A DNA stretch of 64,000 bases from Variovorax sp. OAS795 (GTDB taxonomy: Bacteria; Pseudomonadota; Gammaproteobacteria; Burkholderiales; Burkholderiaceae_C), in the NCBI RefSeq assembly GCF_040546685.1, contig NZ_JBEPOH010000002.1:124001-188000 (forward strand), in the 5' to 3' direction. How positions within the stretch are numbered: the stretch's first letter is position 1; the number at the start of each line of letters is the position of its first letter. Of this stretch, positions 1 through 8,965 are shown one piece after another. The position numbers and the translations under genes are program-made. Under the pieces are notes generated by a model. The model saw only the letters and a list, made by a program, of their open reading frames with translations, was not told the origin of the DNA and made no database searches.

Positions 1-1
1 C

Positions 2-217
2 GTGAACAGTGTGGGGCCGACTTTCGTGGACACCCCTCTGGTGCGCAGCATTGTCGATACCGAGGAGAAGAGGCAGTTCCTCTTCTCGAAGATTCCGATG
101 GGCCGCCTTGCCACTGTCCAAGACATCGCCGCTGCGGTTCTGTACCTCGCTTCGCCTGCAGCGGCCATGGTGACCGGCGCCGCGCTGCTGGTCGATGGCG
201 GCTGGACCGCCCAGTAA
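2..217 (+). CDS. SDR family oxidoreductase, C-terminal fragment (gene starts before the window)
   Basis: Only the last 71 codons are inside the window. The visible end reads VNSVGPTFVDTPL, then GRLATVQDIAAAVLYLASP and a final VTGAALLVDGGW. This is the standard C-terminal third of a classical short-chain dehydrogenase: the loop after the catalytic Tyr-x-x-x-Lys, the substrate lid, and the closing VTG-x-x-x-x-VDGG strand. The Rossmann core and catalytic residues lie upstream, so cofactor preference cannot be judged. It is followed within 30 bases by a quinone-reductase-like gene on the same strand and is probably the upstream member of the same catabolic operon. Confidence 0.85.
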   Translation: MNSVGPTFVDTPLVRSIVDTEEKRQFLFSKIPMGRLATVQDIAAAVLYLASPAAAMVTGAALLVDGGWTAQ

Positions 218-244
218 CCCCCTTTTGCATTGATTGGAGAGAAC

Positions 245-1228
245 ATGAGCAAGTACGGACGGATCGTTGTCGAGACCACGGGTGTGCCCGACGTGATGCG
301 CTGGGTAGAGGATGAAGCGCGCTCGCCCGCCCAAGGCGAGATCCGCGTGCGCCACGAAGCCATCGGCGTCGACTACATCGACACTCAGATTCGATCGGGT
401 CTGTTGCCCGCAACTCTGCCCACGGGCCTGGGCTTCGCTGGCGTGGGCATGGCGGTGGAAGTCGGCGCTGGCGTCGAGCACATCAAGGCCGGCGACCGCG
501 TTGCCTACATGTACTTCACCGCTGGAAGCTACAGCGAAGAGCGCATCGTGCCCGCCGAGCGCGCCATTGCTCTGCCTGACCAGTCGCTCGCGGCAGACTT
601 GGCCGCCGGCGCGCTGTTCCGCGGTCTCACCGCTTGGTACCTCTCGACCCGCCTGCGCCCTATCGGCAAGGGCGATGCGGCACTCGTGCACGCGGCGGCA
701 GGGGGTGTAGGCCTCATCCTGTCTCAGTGGCTCAAGCACCTCGGCGTCACCGTCATCGGTACGGTCGACACCGAGGAGAAGGCCGCCGTCGTACGCGAGT
801 ACGGTTGCCAGCATGCGGTCGTTCTGAGCAAGGAAGACTTCGTTGCCAAGGTCAATGAGGTAACGGGCGGCGCCGGCGTGGCCATCGTCTACGAAGCCAT
901 CGGCAAGGAAACCTGGGAGCGCTCTCTGGATTGCGCACGCCGCTTCGGTCTCGTGGCCTCGTACGGCTGGCCCTCCGGTGACCCCGGCGAGGTGTCGCTG
1001 ATGAACTTGCGCACCAAGGGGTCGCTGTTCGTGACGCGTCCCACGGTCACTCAGTACACGGCGGAGGCGGACGACTTCCGCACCGGTGCCGCAGCTCTGT
1101 TCCAACTGGTCAAGGACGGCGCCATCCGCATCAAGGTCGGCAACTCCTACCCGCTGAAGGAAGCGCACCGCGCGCACACCGACATCGTGGCCGGCCGCAC
1201 CGTCGGCTCCGTCGTGCTGATCCCCTGA
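245..1228 (+). CDS. Quinone oxidoreductase-like medium-chain dehydrogenase/reductase (zinc-free MDR)
   Basis: This 327-residue MDR protein has the GroES-like N-terminal fold (GVDYIDTQIRSGLLP, then LGFAGVGMAVEVGAGVEHIKAGDRVAY) and a nucleotide-binding half with the motif HAAAGGVGLILSQWLK. That is the AAxGGVG signature of NADPH:quinone reductases. The zinc-ligand pattern of alcohol dehydrogenases is absent, so it likely transfers hydride from NADPH to a quinone or activated alkene. The ATG at 245 is chosen over the TTG at 230 because a GGAGAG ribosome site sits just upstream and translation then begins at the conserved SKYGR-type start. It sits between two SDR genes in the operon; its substrate is unknown. 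Confidence 0.85.
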   Translation: MSKYGRIVVETTGVPDVMRWVEDEARSPAQGEIRVRHEAIGVDYIDTQIRSGLLPATLPTGLGFAGVGMAVEVGAGVEHIKAGDRVAYMYFTAGSYSEERIVPAERAIALPDQSLAADLAAGALFRGLTAWYLSTRLRPIGKGDAALVHAAAGGVGLILSQWLKHLGVTVIGTVDTEEKAAVVREYGCQHAVVLSKEDFVAKVNEVTGGAGVAIVYEAIGKETWERSLDCARRFGLVASYGWPSGDPGEVSLMNLRTKGSLFVTRPTVTQYTAEADDFRTGAAALFQLVKDGAIRIKVGNSYPLKEAHRAHTDIVAGRTVGSVVLIP

Positions 1229-1252
1229 TTGCACTGGTTCAAGGAGACATGC

Positions 1253-2002
1253 ATGTTATTGAAGAACAAAGTTGTAGTGGTGACGGGAGCGGCGTCTCCT
1301 CGTGGCATCGGCTTCGCCACCGCGCAGCGGTGCGCAGAGGAGGGCGCCCGGGTGGCACTGCTGGACCTCAACCAGGCAGCTGCCACCGCAGCCGCGGAAG
1401 CCATCAGCGGGAGCCACCGAGGCTACGCATGCGACGTGAGAGACGGCGAGTTGTGCCGCCAGGTCGTCCAGCAAATCCTCCAGGACTTCGGCCAGATCGA
1501 CGTTCTGGTCAACAACGCAGGCGTCAGCCAGTCCAAGCGTCTCATGGACAGCACGGTCGAGGACTACGACCTGGTGATGGACTCGAGCCTGCGCGGCACC
1601 TACAACATGTCGCGCGCCGTGGTCCCGCACTTCCGAGAACGCAAGAGCGGCAGCATCGCCTGCATGGGCTCCATCGCCGCGCAGCGCGGTGGTGGCGTGC
1701 TGGGCGGCCCGCACTATGCGGCAGCGAAGGGCGGCGTGCAGTCCCTGGCGAAGGCCATGGCGCGCGAGCTGGCACCCGATGGCATTCGCGTCAATGCTGT
1801 CGCTCCAGGCCTCGTCGATACCGAGCTCCTGGTCGGAAAGATCGACGACGCCGGAAAAGCGCGCGTCGCTGAGGGCACACCGATGGGCCGCCTCGCAACG
1901 CCGACGTGCATTGCGAACGTGTTCATCTTCCTGGCCAGCGACCTCTCTCGATACGTGACCGGCTCCGTCATTGACGTGAACGGTGGCCTGCACATTCACT
2001 GA
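1253..2002 (+). CDS. SDR family NAD(P)-dependent oxidoreductase
   Basis: A complete classical short-chain dehydrogenase of 249 residues. It has the cofactor loop TGAASPRGIG near the N-terminus, an acidic residue after the second strand (ALLDLN, favouring NAD), NNAGVS in strand four, the active-site Ser in GSIAAQ and the HYAAAK catalytic Tyr/Lys. It ends with VTGSVIDVNGG. The ATG at 1253 follows an AAGGAG site by about seven bases; an upstream in-frame TTG at 1229 has no such site. It probably oxidises or reduces a hydroxy/keto intermediate of the pathway fed by the Liv-type importer encoded immediately downstream. Confidence 0.88.
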   Translation: MLLKNKVVVVTGAASPRGIGFATAQRCAEEGARVALLDLNQAAATAAAEAISGSHRGYACDVRDGELCRQVVQQILQDFGQIDVLVNNAGVSQSKRLMDSTVEDYDLVMDSSLRGTYNMSRAVVPHFRERKSGSIACMGSIAAQRGGGVLGGPHYAAAKGGVQSLAKAMARELAPDGIRVNAVAPGLVDTELLVGKIDDAGKARVAEGTPMGRLATPTCIANVFIFLASDLSRYVTGSVIDVNGGLHIH

Positions 2003-2047
2003 ACTTTCAACCTGGCTCGAACGAGCCGCCCACCCGAGGAGACAACA

Positions 2048-3208
2048 ATGAAGTTCAAGCTTTCCCTGAGCAAGACCGTGCTCGCGCTCGCATTGGTCGC
2101 AGCCGGCGCCGCGCACGCCCAATCCGGTGAACCCATCAAGGTCGGTTTGGCCGGCCCATTCACCGGAGGCTCCAGCCCGATGGGCGTTTCCATGCGCGAC
2201 GCCATTCGCATGGCTGTCGACGAAATCAACGCTGCGGGCGGTGTGATCGGCCGTCCGATTCAGCTCGTCGAGCGTGACGACGAAGCCAAGAACGAGCGCG
2301 GCGTGCAGATTGCCCAGGAGCTCATCCACCGCGAGAAGGTTGTCGCGGCCCTGGGCTTCATCAACACTGGCGTGACCATGGCGGCCGCACCGATGTACCA
2401 GGAAGCGCAGGTACCCATCATCACGCCTGGTCCGACGGGTACGGCGCTGACGCAGCAGTTCCCGGGCTATGTCTTCCGCGTGTCGCTGCCCGACTCGATT
2501 CAGGCGGACATGATCGCGGAGGAGGCGGTCAAGCGCCAAGGCTTCAAGAAGATCGCCATCTTGGCCGATTCCACGAACTACGGTCAGCTCGGTCGGGAAG
2601 ACATGGCGGCGGCGCTCGCCAAGCGGGACATCAAGCCGGTGGCCGTGGAAAAGTTCAACGTACGCGACGTCGACATGACGGCCCAACTGCTGCGCGCGAA
2701 GAACGCGGGCGCCGAGGCCATCCTGACCTATGCCGTCGGCCCCGAGCTTGCGCAGATTGCAAACGGTATGTCCAAGCTCGGCTGGCAGGTGCCCATGATT
2801 GGCAGCCACACGTTGTCCATGCCCAACTTCATCGAGAACGCCGGCAAGAACTCCGAGGGTGCCATCTTCCCGCAGACCTTCGTGGAAGGTCAGACGGCGA
2901 AGGGGACTGCTTTCGTCGCCAACTACAAGAAGCGCTACAAACTCGACCGCATCGCGGCGATGGGCTGGGCTGCTCCCGGCTACGACTCGGTCTACCTCCT
3001 GGCCGCCGCGATCAAGCAGGCCGGCTCCACGGACGGGCCGAAGCTGCGGGCCGCGCTCGAGAACCTCAAGGAGCCGGTCGATGGCGTGCTGATGCGCTAC
3101 CAGCAGCCGTTCTCCAAGGACAGCCACGAACTGTTCCGCGATTCGTCCAAAGCCCTGATGGCCACGATTCGCAATGGTCAAGTCGTCAAGCTGGCTGACA
3201 GCAAGTAA
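2048..3208 (+). CDS. ABC transporter substrate-binding protein, branched-chain amino acid/aromatic acid type (LivJ/UrtA-like)
   Basis: A 386-residue periplasmic binding protein of the Peripla_BP_6 type. An N-terminal signal peptide (hydrophobic stretch ALALVAAGAAHA, with cleavage probably after AHA) is followed by IKVGLAGPFTGGSSPMG, the classic opening strand of Leu/Ile/Val-type receptors. INAAGGVIGRPIQLVERDD and the GFINTGVTMAAAPMYQ region also fit. A GAGGAG site precedes the ATG. It heads the transporter part of the operon (livH, livMG and livF follow). Such receptors in Burkholderiales bind amino acids, aromatic acids or dicarboxylates; the ligand cannot be read from sequence. Confidence 0.9.
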   Translation: MKFKLSLSKTVLALALVAAGAAHAQSGEPIKVGLAGPFTGGSSPMGVSMRDAIRMAVDEINAAGGVIGRPIQLVERDDEAKNERGVQIAQELIHREKVVAALGFINTGVTMAAAPMYQEAQVPIITPGPTGTALTQQFPGYVFRVSLPDSIQADMIAEEAVKRQGFKKIAILADSTNYGQLGREDMAAALAKRDIKPVAVEKFNVRDVDMTAQLLRAKNAGAEAILTYAVGPELAQIANGMSKLGWQVPMIGSHTLSMPNFIENAGKNSEGAIFPQTFVEGQTAKGTAFVANYKKRYKLDRIAAMGWAAPGYDSVYLLAAAIKQAGSTDGPKLRAALENLKEPVDGVLMRYQQPFSKDSHELFRDSSKALMATIRNGQVVKLADSK

Positions 3209-3339
3209 GGCTTCCTCCGAAAGGCTTCGCTGGTGCCCTCGTGAAAAGGGGGCGCTTTGAAACAACACGCATCGAAGGCGCGCCCCGGCTGGAAGTTCCG
3301 CCGGGAGTGTGAGCCTGAGTGCAACTGAGGTCCACTCAA

Positions 3340-4210
3340 ATGGAAATCTTGCTGCAGATCCTGTTCAGCGGCTGCGCTGTAGGAATGATCTACGCCGTCA
3401 TCGCATTCGGCTACCAACTGACGTTCGCGACATCGGGAACCTTGAACTTCGGGCAGGGCGAAGCACTCGCCATCGGCGCGTTGGTGGGCCTGACCTTGAG
3501 CAGCTACCTCGGTTACTGGGCGATGATTCCAATCGTCCTGGCGTTCGGTGCATGCTACGGACTGTTCGTCGAGCGCGTGGGTGTTCGGCCCGCGATGAAG
3601 CTCAAGTCCGAAGGCTGGATCATGTCGACCATCGCCATCGGCATCATCCTGAAAAACGAAGCGGAGAACCTCTGGGGCCGCGAGGACATGCGTTTCCCAT
3701 CGCCGGTTTCGGAGCAGGCATTCCAGATCGCCGGTGCACGCGTGATGCCTATGGAAATCCTGGTCGTGCTCGGTGCGCTGGCCATGATGCTCGGTATCGA
3801 GTTCTTCAACCGCAAGTCCATCTACGGCAAGGCGGTTGTCGCGACTGCAGTGGACCGTGAAGCCGCTGGGCTGATGGGCGTGAACACGGGCAAGGTCATC
3901 TCGTTCTCCTATGCGCTTTCGTGCGCTACTGCCGCCTTCGCCGGTGTGCTCATCGCACCGCTGACGTTGGTTGGTGCCGGCATGGGCGCCTCGCTGGGCC
4001 CTGAAGGCGCTCGCCGTAGCCATCATCGGTGGGCTCACCTCGGGCCTGGGCGTCATCGTTGGCGGCCTGATTCTGGGTCTCTCCGAGACCGCGACGGGCT
4101 TCTTCTTCTCCACAGGCTACAAAGACGTGCCTGGCCTGCTGTTGCTGCTCCTGGTCCTTTCGGTAAAACCCGATGGCCTGCTCGGCAAAGCACTCATCAA
4201 GAAGGTGTGA
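3340..4210 (+). pseudogene. livH: LivH-type ABC permease interrupted by a one-base frameshift
   Basis: The first segment from ATG 3340 (MEILLQILFSGCAVGMIYAV) is a typical LivH permease with the TLNFGQGEALAIGALVG motif. It runs in frame to the GAGMGASLG segment near 3998 and then turns into nonsense. The next frame continues exactly where it should, LKALAVAIIGGLTSGLGV, through the final DGLLGKALIKKV at 4210. Removing one C from the CCC run at 3999-4001 restores a single protein of about 289 residues, the normal family length. The gene is therefore either a recent frameshift mutant or carries a sequencing error. A TGAGG ribosome site lies about nine bases before the start. The downstream LivMG start follows within two bases. 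Confidence 0.88.
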
Positions 4211-4211
4211 A

Positions 4212-6185
4212 ATGAGCATCCGGCGTGCATCTGTGTTCACCGCGGCGGTGGCTGCCCTCGCAGCAATTCCGCTGTTCACCACCAACCCGTACTACATCCA
4301 CCTGCTGGTCGTCATTGGCATCTACGCCATCCTGCTGTTCGGCATGGACGTCGTTGTCGGCTACACCGGCGAGGTGTCGCTCGGTCATGCCGGCCTGTTC
4401 GGCATTGGCGCCTACGCGGCTGGGCTCATCTTCATGAAGCTGGGCCTGCCCTTCTGGGTTGGCTTGATAGCGGCAATCGGGATCACCGCCGCGTTCGGCC
4501 TGTTGCTGGCGCTGCCTGCACTGCGGGTTACAGGCCCCTACCTGGCGATGGTGACGCTTGCCTTCGGAACCATCCTGGCGATTCTCTTCAACGAGATGGA
4601 CTTCTTGACCTCGGGACCTCAGGGACTGGTGGTGGCAAAGCCCTCCATCTTCGGCATAGAGAACAAGGGGGTGGGCTTCTACTACTTCACGCTCGCGATG
4701 AGCGCGCTGTGCTGGATCGGGGTCACGCGCTTGCTCAAGTCGCACTTCGGCCGCGCGTTCATCGCGCTGCGTGGAAGCCCCATTGCCGCGGACTGCATGG
4801 GGGTGTCGGTCTACAAATACAAGGTTGTGGCCTTCGTCATCAGCGCAGCCATGGCTGGTCTGGCCGGCGGCATGTTCGCCTTCAGCGAGGGCTACATCGC
4901 GCCGAACAATTTCACCGCCGAGCTTGCCATCCTGTTCCTGCTGGCCCTCACACTTGGTGGGCGCCGCTCGCGCATCGGTTCCGTCCTAGGTGCCGCCGTC
5001 ATCGTGGTGCTCCCGAACCTGCTGTCCGACATTGCATTGTTCCGAATGCTGGCTGTCACGCTTGCAGTCGTCATCACGGGCTACGCCATTTACCGCGTGG
5101 CATCGAAAGGCCTCGGCCTGCTGACGGCAGCGATTCCGGTCACGATCGTCATTGGCATGGCAGTGTTGTCGTTCACGCTGACCGACATTTCCGAGCGCCG
5201 CCTGACCATCTTCGGTCTGCTGATTCTGGGCGTCGTGTACTACATGCCGGACGGCATCGTCGGCTTCATTCGCTCCGCAACCAAGGGGCTGCGCGCCAAG
5301 CCCAAGAAGCATGCGGTGGTCACCACCAGCGTGGTCGCCACACCGTCGCAAGCCATCCAGGCGACGACGTCGGGATGGCAAGGCGCCATCCTGCAGGCGA
5401 AGGGGGTGGTCATGCAGTTCGGTGGCCTGAAGGCGGTCAACCAGCTGGACATGGTGGTGGAGCAGGGTGCCGTACATGGCCTTATCGGGCCGAACGGCTC
5501 GGGCAAGAGTACGATGATGAACGTGCTCACCGGCATCTACGCGCCCACCTCTGGCGACGTTGTGTTCGAAGGCAATCGCATCAACGGCAATACGCCTTCC
5601 AGCATTGCGCTCGGAGGCATCGCGCGAACCTTCCAGAATGTGCAGTTGTTCGGCGACATGAGCGCGACGGAGAACATCCTCGTCGGTCTGCACCACACCT
5701 TCAAGTCAACTCTTCTCGATGTCGTGCTGCACACGAGGAGGTACCGGGACGAGGAAGCTGCGGCCCTGCAGCGTGCCCAGGCGCTCCTGGACTTCGTCGG
5801 GCTGTCAAGAGACGCGGAAGAGGAGGCACGCAACCTGCCATACGGCCGCATGCGGCTGCTGGAGATTGCGCGCGCCCTGAGCCTGGGTCCTCGCTTGCTG
5901 CTGCTTGACGAGCCGGCTGCCGGGCTTCCGCCAGCGGAACTGCCGGACTTGGTCCAGATGATTCGCAAAATCAAGGAGCACGGCGTGGCCGTCATCCTCA
6001 TCGAGCACCACATGGACGTGGTCATGAGCATCTGTGACCAGGTCACCGTGCTGGACTTCGGACAGAAGATTGCAGAGGGCACGGGCTCCGAGGTGCGAAG
6101 CAATCCGAAAGTGGTCGAGGCATACCTTGGGGCCGAAGTCGTGCACGAACCCAAGGGCGCTGGCTTCGCTCCCGCCATGGCTTGA
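4212..6185 (+). CDS. Fused LivM permease-LivG ATPase of a branched-chain-type ABC importer
   Basis: One 657-residue polypeptide carries two transporter parts. Residues 1 to about 350 are a LivM-type permease with many membrane segments and the motif GYTGEVSLGHAGLFGIGAYA. After a linker of roughly 40 residues comes a LivG-type ATPase: Walker A GPNGSGKS at 426-433, a degenerate ABC signature LPYGRMR near 542-548, Walker B LLLLDEP ending at D566-E567, and the late EHHMDVVM switch region. The ATG at 4212 lies two bases after the livH stop, so translation is probably coupled. Such LivM-LivG fusions recur in Burkholderiales. The linker (TTSVVATPSQAIQATTS) is low-complexity, as expected for a fusion joint. 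Confidence 0.92.
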   Translation: MSIRRASVFTAAVAALAAIPLFTTNPYYIHLLVVIGIYAILLFGMDVVVGYTGEVSLGHAGLFGIGAYAAGLIFMKLGLPFWVGLIAAIGITAAFGLLLALPALRVTGPYLAMVTLAFGTILAILFNEMDFLTSGPQGLVVAKPSIFGIENKGVGFYYFTLAMSALCWIGVTRLLKSHFGRAFIALRGSPIAADCMGVSVYKYKVVAFVISAAMAGLAGGMFAFSEGYIAPNNFTAELAILFLLALTLGGRRSRIGSVLGAAVIVVLPNLLSDIALFRMLAVTLAVVITGYAIYRVASKGLGLLTAAIPVTIVIGMAVLSFTLTDISERRLTIFGLLILGVVYYMPDGIVGFIRSATKGLRAKPKKHAVVTTSVVATPSQAIQATTSGWQGAILQAKGVVMQFGGLKAVNQLDMVVEQGAVHGLIGPNGSGKSTMMNVLTGIYAPTSGDVVFEGNRINGNTPSSIALGGIARTFQNVQLFGDMSATENILVGLHHTFKSTLLDVVLHTRRYRDEEAAALQRAQALLDFVGLSRDAEEEARNLPYGRMRLLEIARALSLGPRLLLLDEPAAGLPPAELPDLVQMIRKIKEHGVAVILIEHHMDVVMSICDQVTVLDFGQKIAEGTGSEVRSNPKVVEAYLGAEVVHEPKGAGFAPAMA

Positions 6186-6196
6186 GAGGTACTGAC

Positions 6197-6919
6197 ATGC
6201 TGCAAGTAAAAGATCTGCATGCGGGTTACGGGCCCACCAATGTGCTTCATGGTGTCTCGCTCGAAGTGCCAAAGGGCAAGGTGGTGAGCCTTATCGGGTC
6301 GAATGGCGCCGGTAAGACAACGACCATGAGAGCCATCTCTGGAATGCTCAAGCCGCGCTCGGGTTCCATCAAGCTGGAAGACAAGGAAATTGCCGGCTTG
6401 GATTCCCATCACATCGCGCGGCTGGGGCTGGCTCACAGCCCGGAAGGGCGACGCGTCTTCTCCAACCTTAGCGTGCTCGACAACCTGCGACTGGGCGCGT
6501 TCCCGCGCTACACCGGTAGCCGTCCGAAGGGCGACGTCGAGTCGGACATCCAAAGCGCCTTGGAGCTGTTCCCCCGGCTGAAAGAGCGTCAACAACAAGC
6601 TGCAGGCACCTTGTCCGGGGGCGAGCAGCAGATGTTGGCGATGGCCCGCGCGGTGATGCTCAATCCCGATGTGATCCTGCTGGATGAGCCTTCAATGGGC
6701 CTGGCGCCCAAGCTGGTCGAAGAGGTATTCCGCATCATCCGCAAACTGCGCGCCCGGCACGTCACGATGCTGCTTGTCGAGCAGTTCGCAGCCGCTGCGC
6801 TTGATGTTTCCGACTACGCCTACGTGCTCGAAAGTGGCCGCATTGCGCTGGAAGGACCCGCCGAAAAACTGAAGGGCGACCCGGCGGTCAAGGCTGCCTA
6901 CCTGGGTGGTTCCCACTAA
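6197..6919 (+). CDS. livF: Branched-chain-type ABC transporter ATP-binding protein LivF
   Basis: A 240-residue ABC ATPase matching LivF: LHAGYGPTNVLHGVSLEV at the start, Walker A GSNGAGKT, Q-loop region GRRVFSNLSVLDNLRLGA, signature LSGGEQQMLAMARA, Walker B VILLDEPSMGL and the switch region LLVEQ. It pairs with the LivG half of the preceding fusion to form the ATPase heterodimer of the importer. The ATG at 6197 has a GAGAGG site seven bases upstream and lies 11 bases after the livMG stop. With the binding protein and the two permeases this completes one importer, provided the livH frameshift is not real. Confidence 0.93.
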   Translation: MLQVKDLHAGYGPTNVLHGVSLEVPKGKVVSLIGSNGAGKTTTMRAISGMLKPRSGSIKLEDKEIAGLDSHHIARLGLAHSPEGRRVFSNLSVLDNLRLGAFPRYTGSRPKGDVESDIQSALELFPRLKERQQQAAGTLSGGEQQMLAMARAVMLNPDVILLDEPSMGLAPKLVEEVFRIIRKLRARHVTMLLVEQFAAAALDVSDYAYVLESGRIALEGPAEKLKGDPAVKAAYLGGSH

Positions 6920-6940
6920 AACATCACAAGGAGATTGAAC

Positions 6941-7267
6941 ATGAACGGGCAAAAAGGCTACATCTACGCAGAGCTGAACGTACATGATCCCGAGCTCTTC
7001 AACACCGAGTACGCGCCGCGCGTGCAGCCTGTGCTGGAGAAGTACAAGGCGCGGTTCTTGGTGGCCGGCGGTGCACCAACAGTGCGCGAGGGTGAGCGCG
7101 ACGTGCAGCGAATCGTGTTCCTGGAGTTTGACAGCCCCGCGCTGGCCAAGCAGTTCTATGACTCGCCGGAGTATCAGGACGTCATCGCCTACCGGTTCAA
7201 GTCGGCCACGACGCACCTCTACATCCTTGAGGGCGCCAAGCACAACGACCCCACCATTCGCCCGTAA
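6941..7267 (+). CDS. DUF1330 domain-containing protein
   Basis: A small soluble protein of 108 residues with the DUF1330 pattern: GYIYAELNVHDPELFNTEYA, then RFLVAGG, RIVFLEFDSPALAKQFYDS and a final segment with YRFKSATTHLYILEG. The family adopts a ferredoxin-like alpha/beta fold and is often encoded in catabolic operons of proteobacteria, but no reaction has been firmly assigned. The start at 6941 follows an AAGGAG site. It lies between the importer ATPase gene and a GMC oxidoreductase gene in the same transcription direction. Confidence 0.85.
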   Translation: MNGQKGYIYAELNVHDPELFNTEYAPRVQPVLEKYKARFLVAGGAPTVREGERDVQRIVFLEFDSPALAKQFYDSPEYQDVIAYRFKSATTHLYILEGAKHNDPTIRP

Positions 7268-7286
7268 GTGGCACAGCGGACCTGAA

Positions 7287-8954
7287 ATGGAAACCAGCAA
7301 GTTCGACTTCATCATCGTGGGTGCCGGCTCGGCCGGCTGCGTCCTCGCAAACCGGCTGACTACGGACCCGAGCGTCCGTGTCCTCCTCGTGGAGGCGGGC
7401 GGCGAGGACCGTAACGTCTGGCTCAAAGTGCCCGCCGGCGTGCCGAGGGTGGTCGGCCACCCTGGGCTGACCTGGGGCTACGTTTCGGAGCCGGAGCCGG
7501 GCTTGAACAATCGCACCATCATCTGGCCACGCGGCAAGACCTTGGGCGGCAGCAGCTCCATCAACGGACATGTCTACATGCGTGGGACTGCCGCGGATTA
7601 CGACGGCTGGCGGGAGCTGGGCAATACTGGCTGGGGCTGGTCCGACGTGCTGCCTTACTTCAAACGTGCAGAGCGGCATTACCTTGGTGAGACAGAGCTC
7701 CACGGCGGCAGTGGTGAACTCACCGTATCGCCGCTGCTCGAGCCACACGTCGGGTCGCAGGCCTTCGTCGAAGCGGCCACCCGCATCGGCGTGCCGCGCA
7801 ACGATGACTTCAACGGAGCGACGCAGGAAGGCGTCGGATACCTGCAGTTCGCCATCCGCGAAGGCGTCCGGGCCTCGGCGTCTGCGGCGTTCCTGCACCC
7901 GATTCGCAACAGGCCCAACCTCACCTTGGTGACGGGCGCGTTGGTGGAGTGCATCTTGCTGGAAGGCCGCACCGCGGTCGGCATTCGCTACCAGCAGGGT
8001 GGCACGGTGCGCGAGGCGAGGGTCACCAGGGAGGTGCTGCTCGCTGGCGGTGCCATCAACTCGCCTCAACTGCTCATGCTGTCGGGCATCGGTCCGAGCG
8101 AGCAGCTGCTCTCCCATGGGATCCAGGTCCGCCAGGCGCTCGAAGGCGTCGGGCAGAACCTGCAGGACCACATCTACGCCCACTGCCTGGCCAGCGTCGA
8201 CCCCGTCTTCTCCATCAACAACAAGATCTCGAGCAACGTGAAGATGATTCCGGACGTGTTCCGGTACCTGCTGACCCGTCGAGGTCTGTTGACATCCGCC
8301 GCCGCGCAGGTCGGAATGTTCCTGCGCTCCGGCCCCCACACCGATGTTCCCGACCTGCAGGTGCAGATGCGGCCCTTCAGCATGATCAGCAAGGCTGGCA
8401 TGTACAAGGCCAACAGTGAGCCGGCGTTGACCGCGTCGACCACGCTGTTGCGCCCGTACTCCCTGGGTTCTGTGACCCTGCGGACCTCGAAGCCGCAAGA
8501 TGCGCCGAAGATGCTCGCCAACTACCTGACCGACCGCCGCGACATCCAGCCCCTCATCGAGGGCATTCGCATCATCCGGAAAGTCTTCAACACGGCGCCC
8601 TTCAAGGATCACTTCAAGAGCGAGATGCTGCCGGGCGTCGATTATCAGACCGACCGTGAGCTCGAGACCTACCTGCGCGCGAATGCGCAGTCGATGTACC
8701 ACCCGGTCGGCACATGCCGCATGGGCAACGGGCCCGACGCCGTCGTGGACCAGGAGCTTCGCGTGCGGGGCATCGGGCAATTGCGGGTCATCGACGCCTC
8801 TGTCATGCCACGCATCCCGTCGGGCAACACCAACGCACCGACCATCATGATTGCAGACAAGGCTTCAGACCTTATCTTGCGTGGCAAGCCGGGTAGTGAT
8901 GCGACCGTTGTTCTCGGCCCGTCGGCCCGCGCAATGGCGCAGGCCACGACCTGA
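7287..8954 (+). CDS. GMC family FAD-dependent oxidoreductase (choline/alcohol dehydrogenase-like)
   Basis: A 555-residue GMC oxidoreductase. The FAD-binding GAGSAGCVLANRL motif lies close to the N-terminus, followed by GKTLGGSSSINGHVYMRG (GMC signature 1), GAINSPQLLMLSGIGPS (signature 2) and, near the C-terminus, YHPVGTCRMG and RIPSGNTNAPTIMIA with the active-site His and Asn. Members oxidise primary alcohols to aldehydes, using FAD and a quinone or oxygen as acceptor. There is no export signal, so it acts in the cytoplasm. Length is normal. The ATG at 7287 is assigned by homology of the first residues; its ribosome site is weak. Confidence 0.9.
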   Translation: METSKFDFIIVGAGSAGCVLANRLTTDPSVRVLLVEAGGEDRNVWLKVPAGVPRVVGHPGLTWGYVSEPEPGLNNRTIIWPRGKTLGGSSSINGHVYMRGTAADYDGWRELGNTGWGWSDVLPYFKRAERHYLGETELHGGSGELTVSPLLEPHVGSQAFVEAATRIGVPRNDDFNGATQEGVGYLQFAIREGVRASASAAFLHPIRNRPNLTLVTGALVECILLEGRTAVGIRYQQGGTVREARVTREVLLAGGAINSPQLLMLSGIGPSEQLLSHGIQVRQALEGVGQNLQDHIYAHCLASVDPVFSINNKISSNVKMIPDVFRYLLTRRGLLTSAAAQVGMFLRSGPHTDVPDLQVQMRPFSMISKAGMYKANSEPALTASTTLLRPYSLGSVTLRTSKPQDAPKMLANYLTDRRDIQPLIEGIRIIRKVFNTAPFKDHFKSEMLPGVDYQTDRELETYLRANAQSMYHPVGTCRMGNGPDAVVDQELRVRGIGQLRVIDASVMPRIPSGNTNAPTIMIADKASDLILRGKPGSDATVVLGPSARAMAQATT

Positions 8955-8965
8955 AGGAGGGCAAT

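Noticed and set aside
1256..3268. Very long open frame (about 670 codons) on the minus strand opposite the SDR and binding-protein genes
   Set aside because: It is a GC-rich mirror of genes on the plus strand, has no family motifs and a composition rich in His, Arg and Asp, typical of antisense shadow frames.
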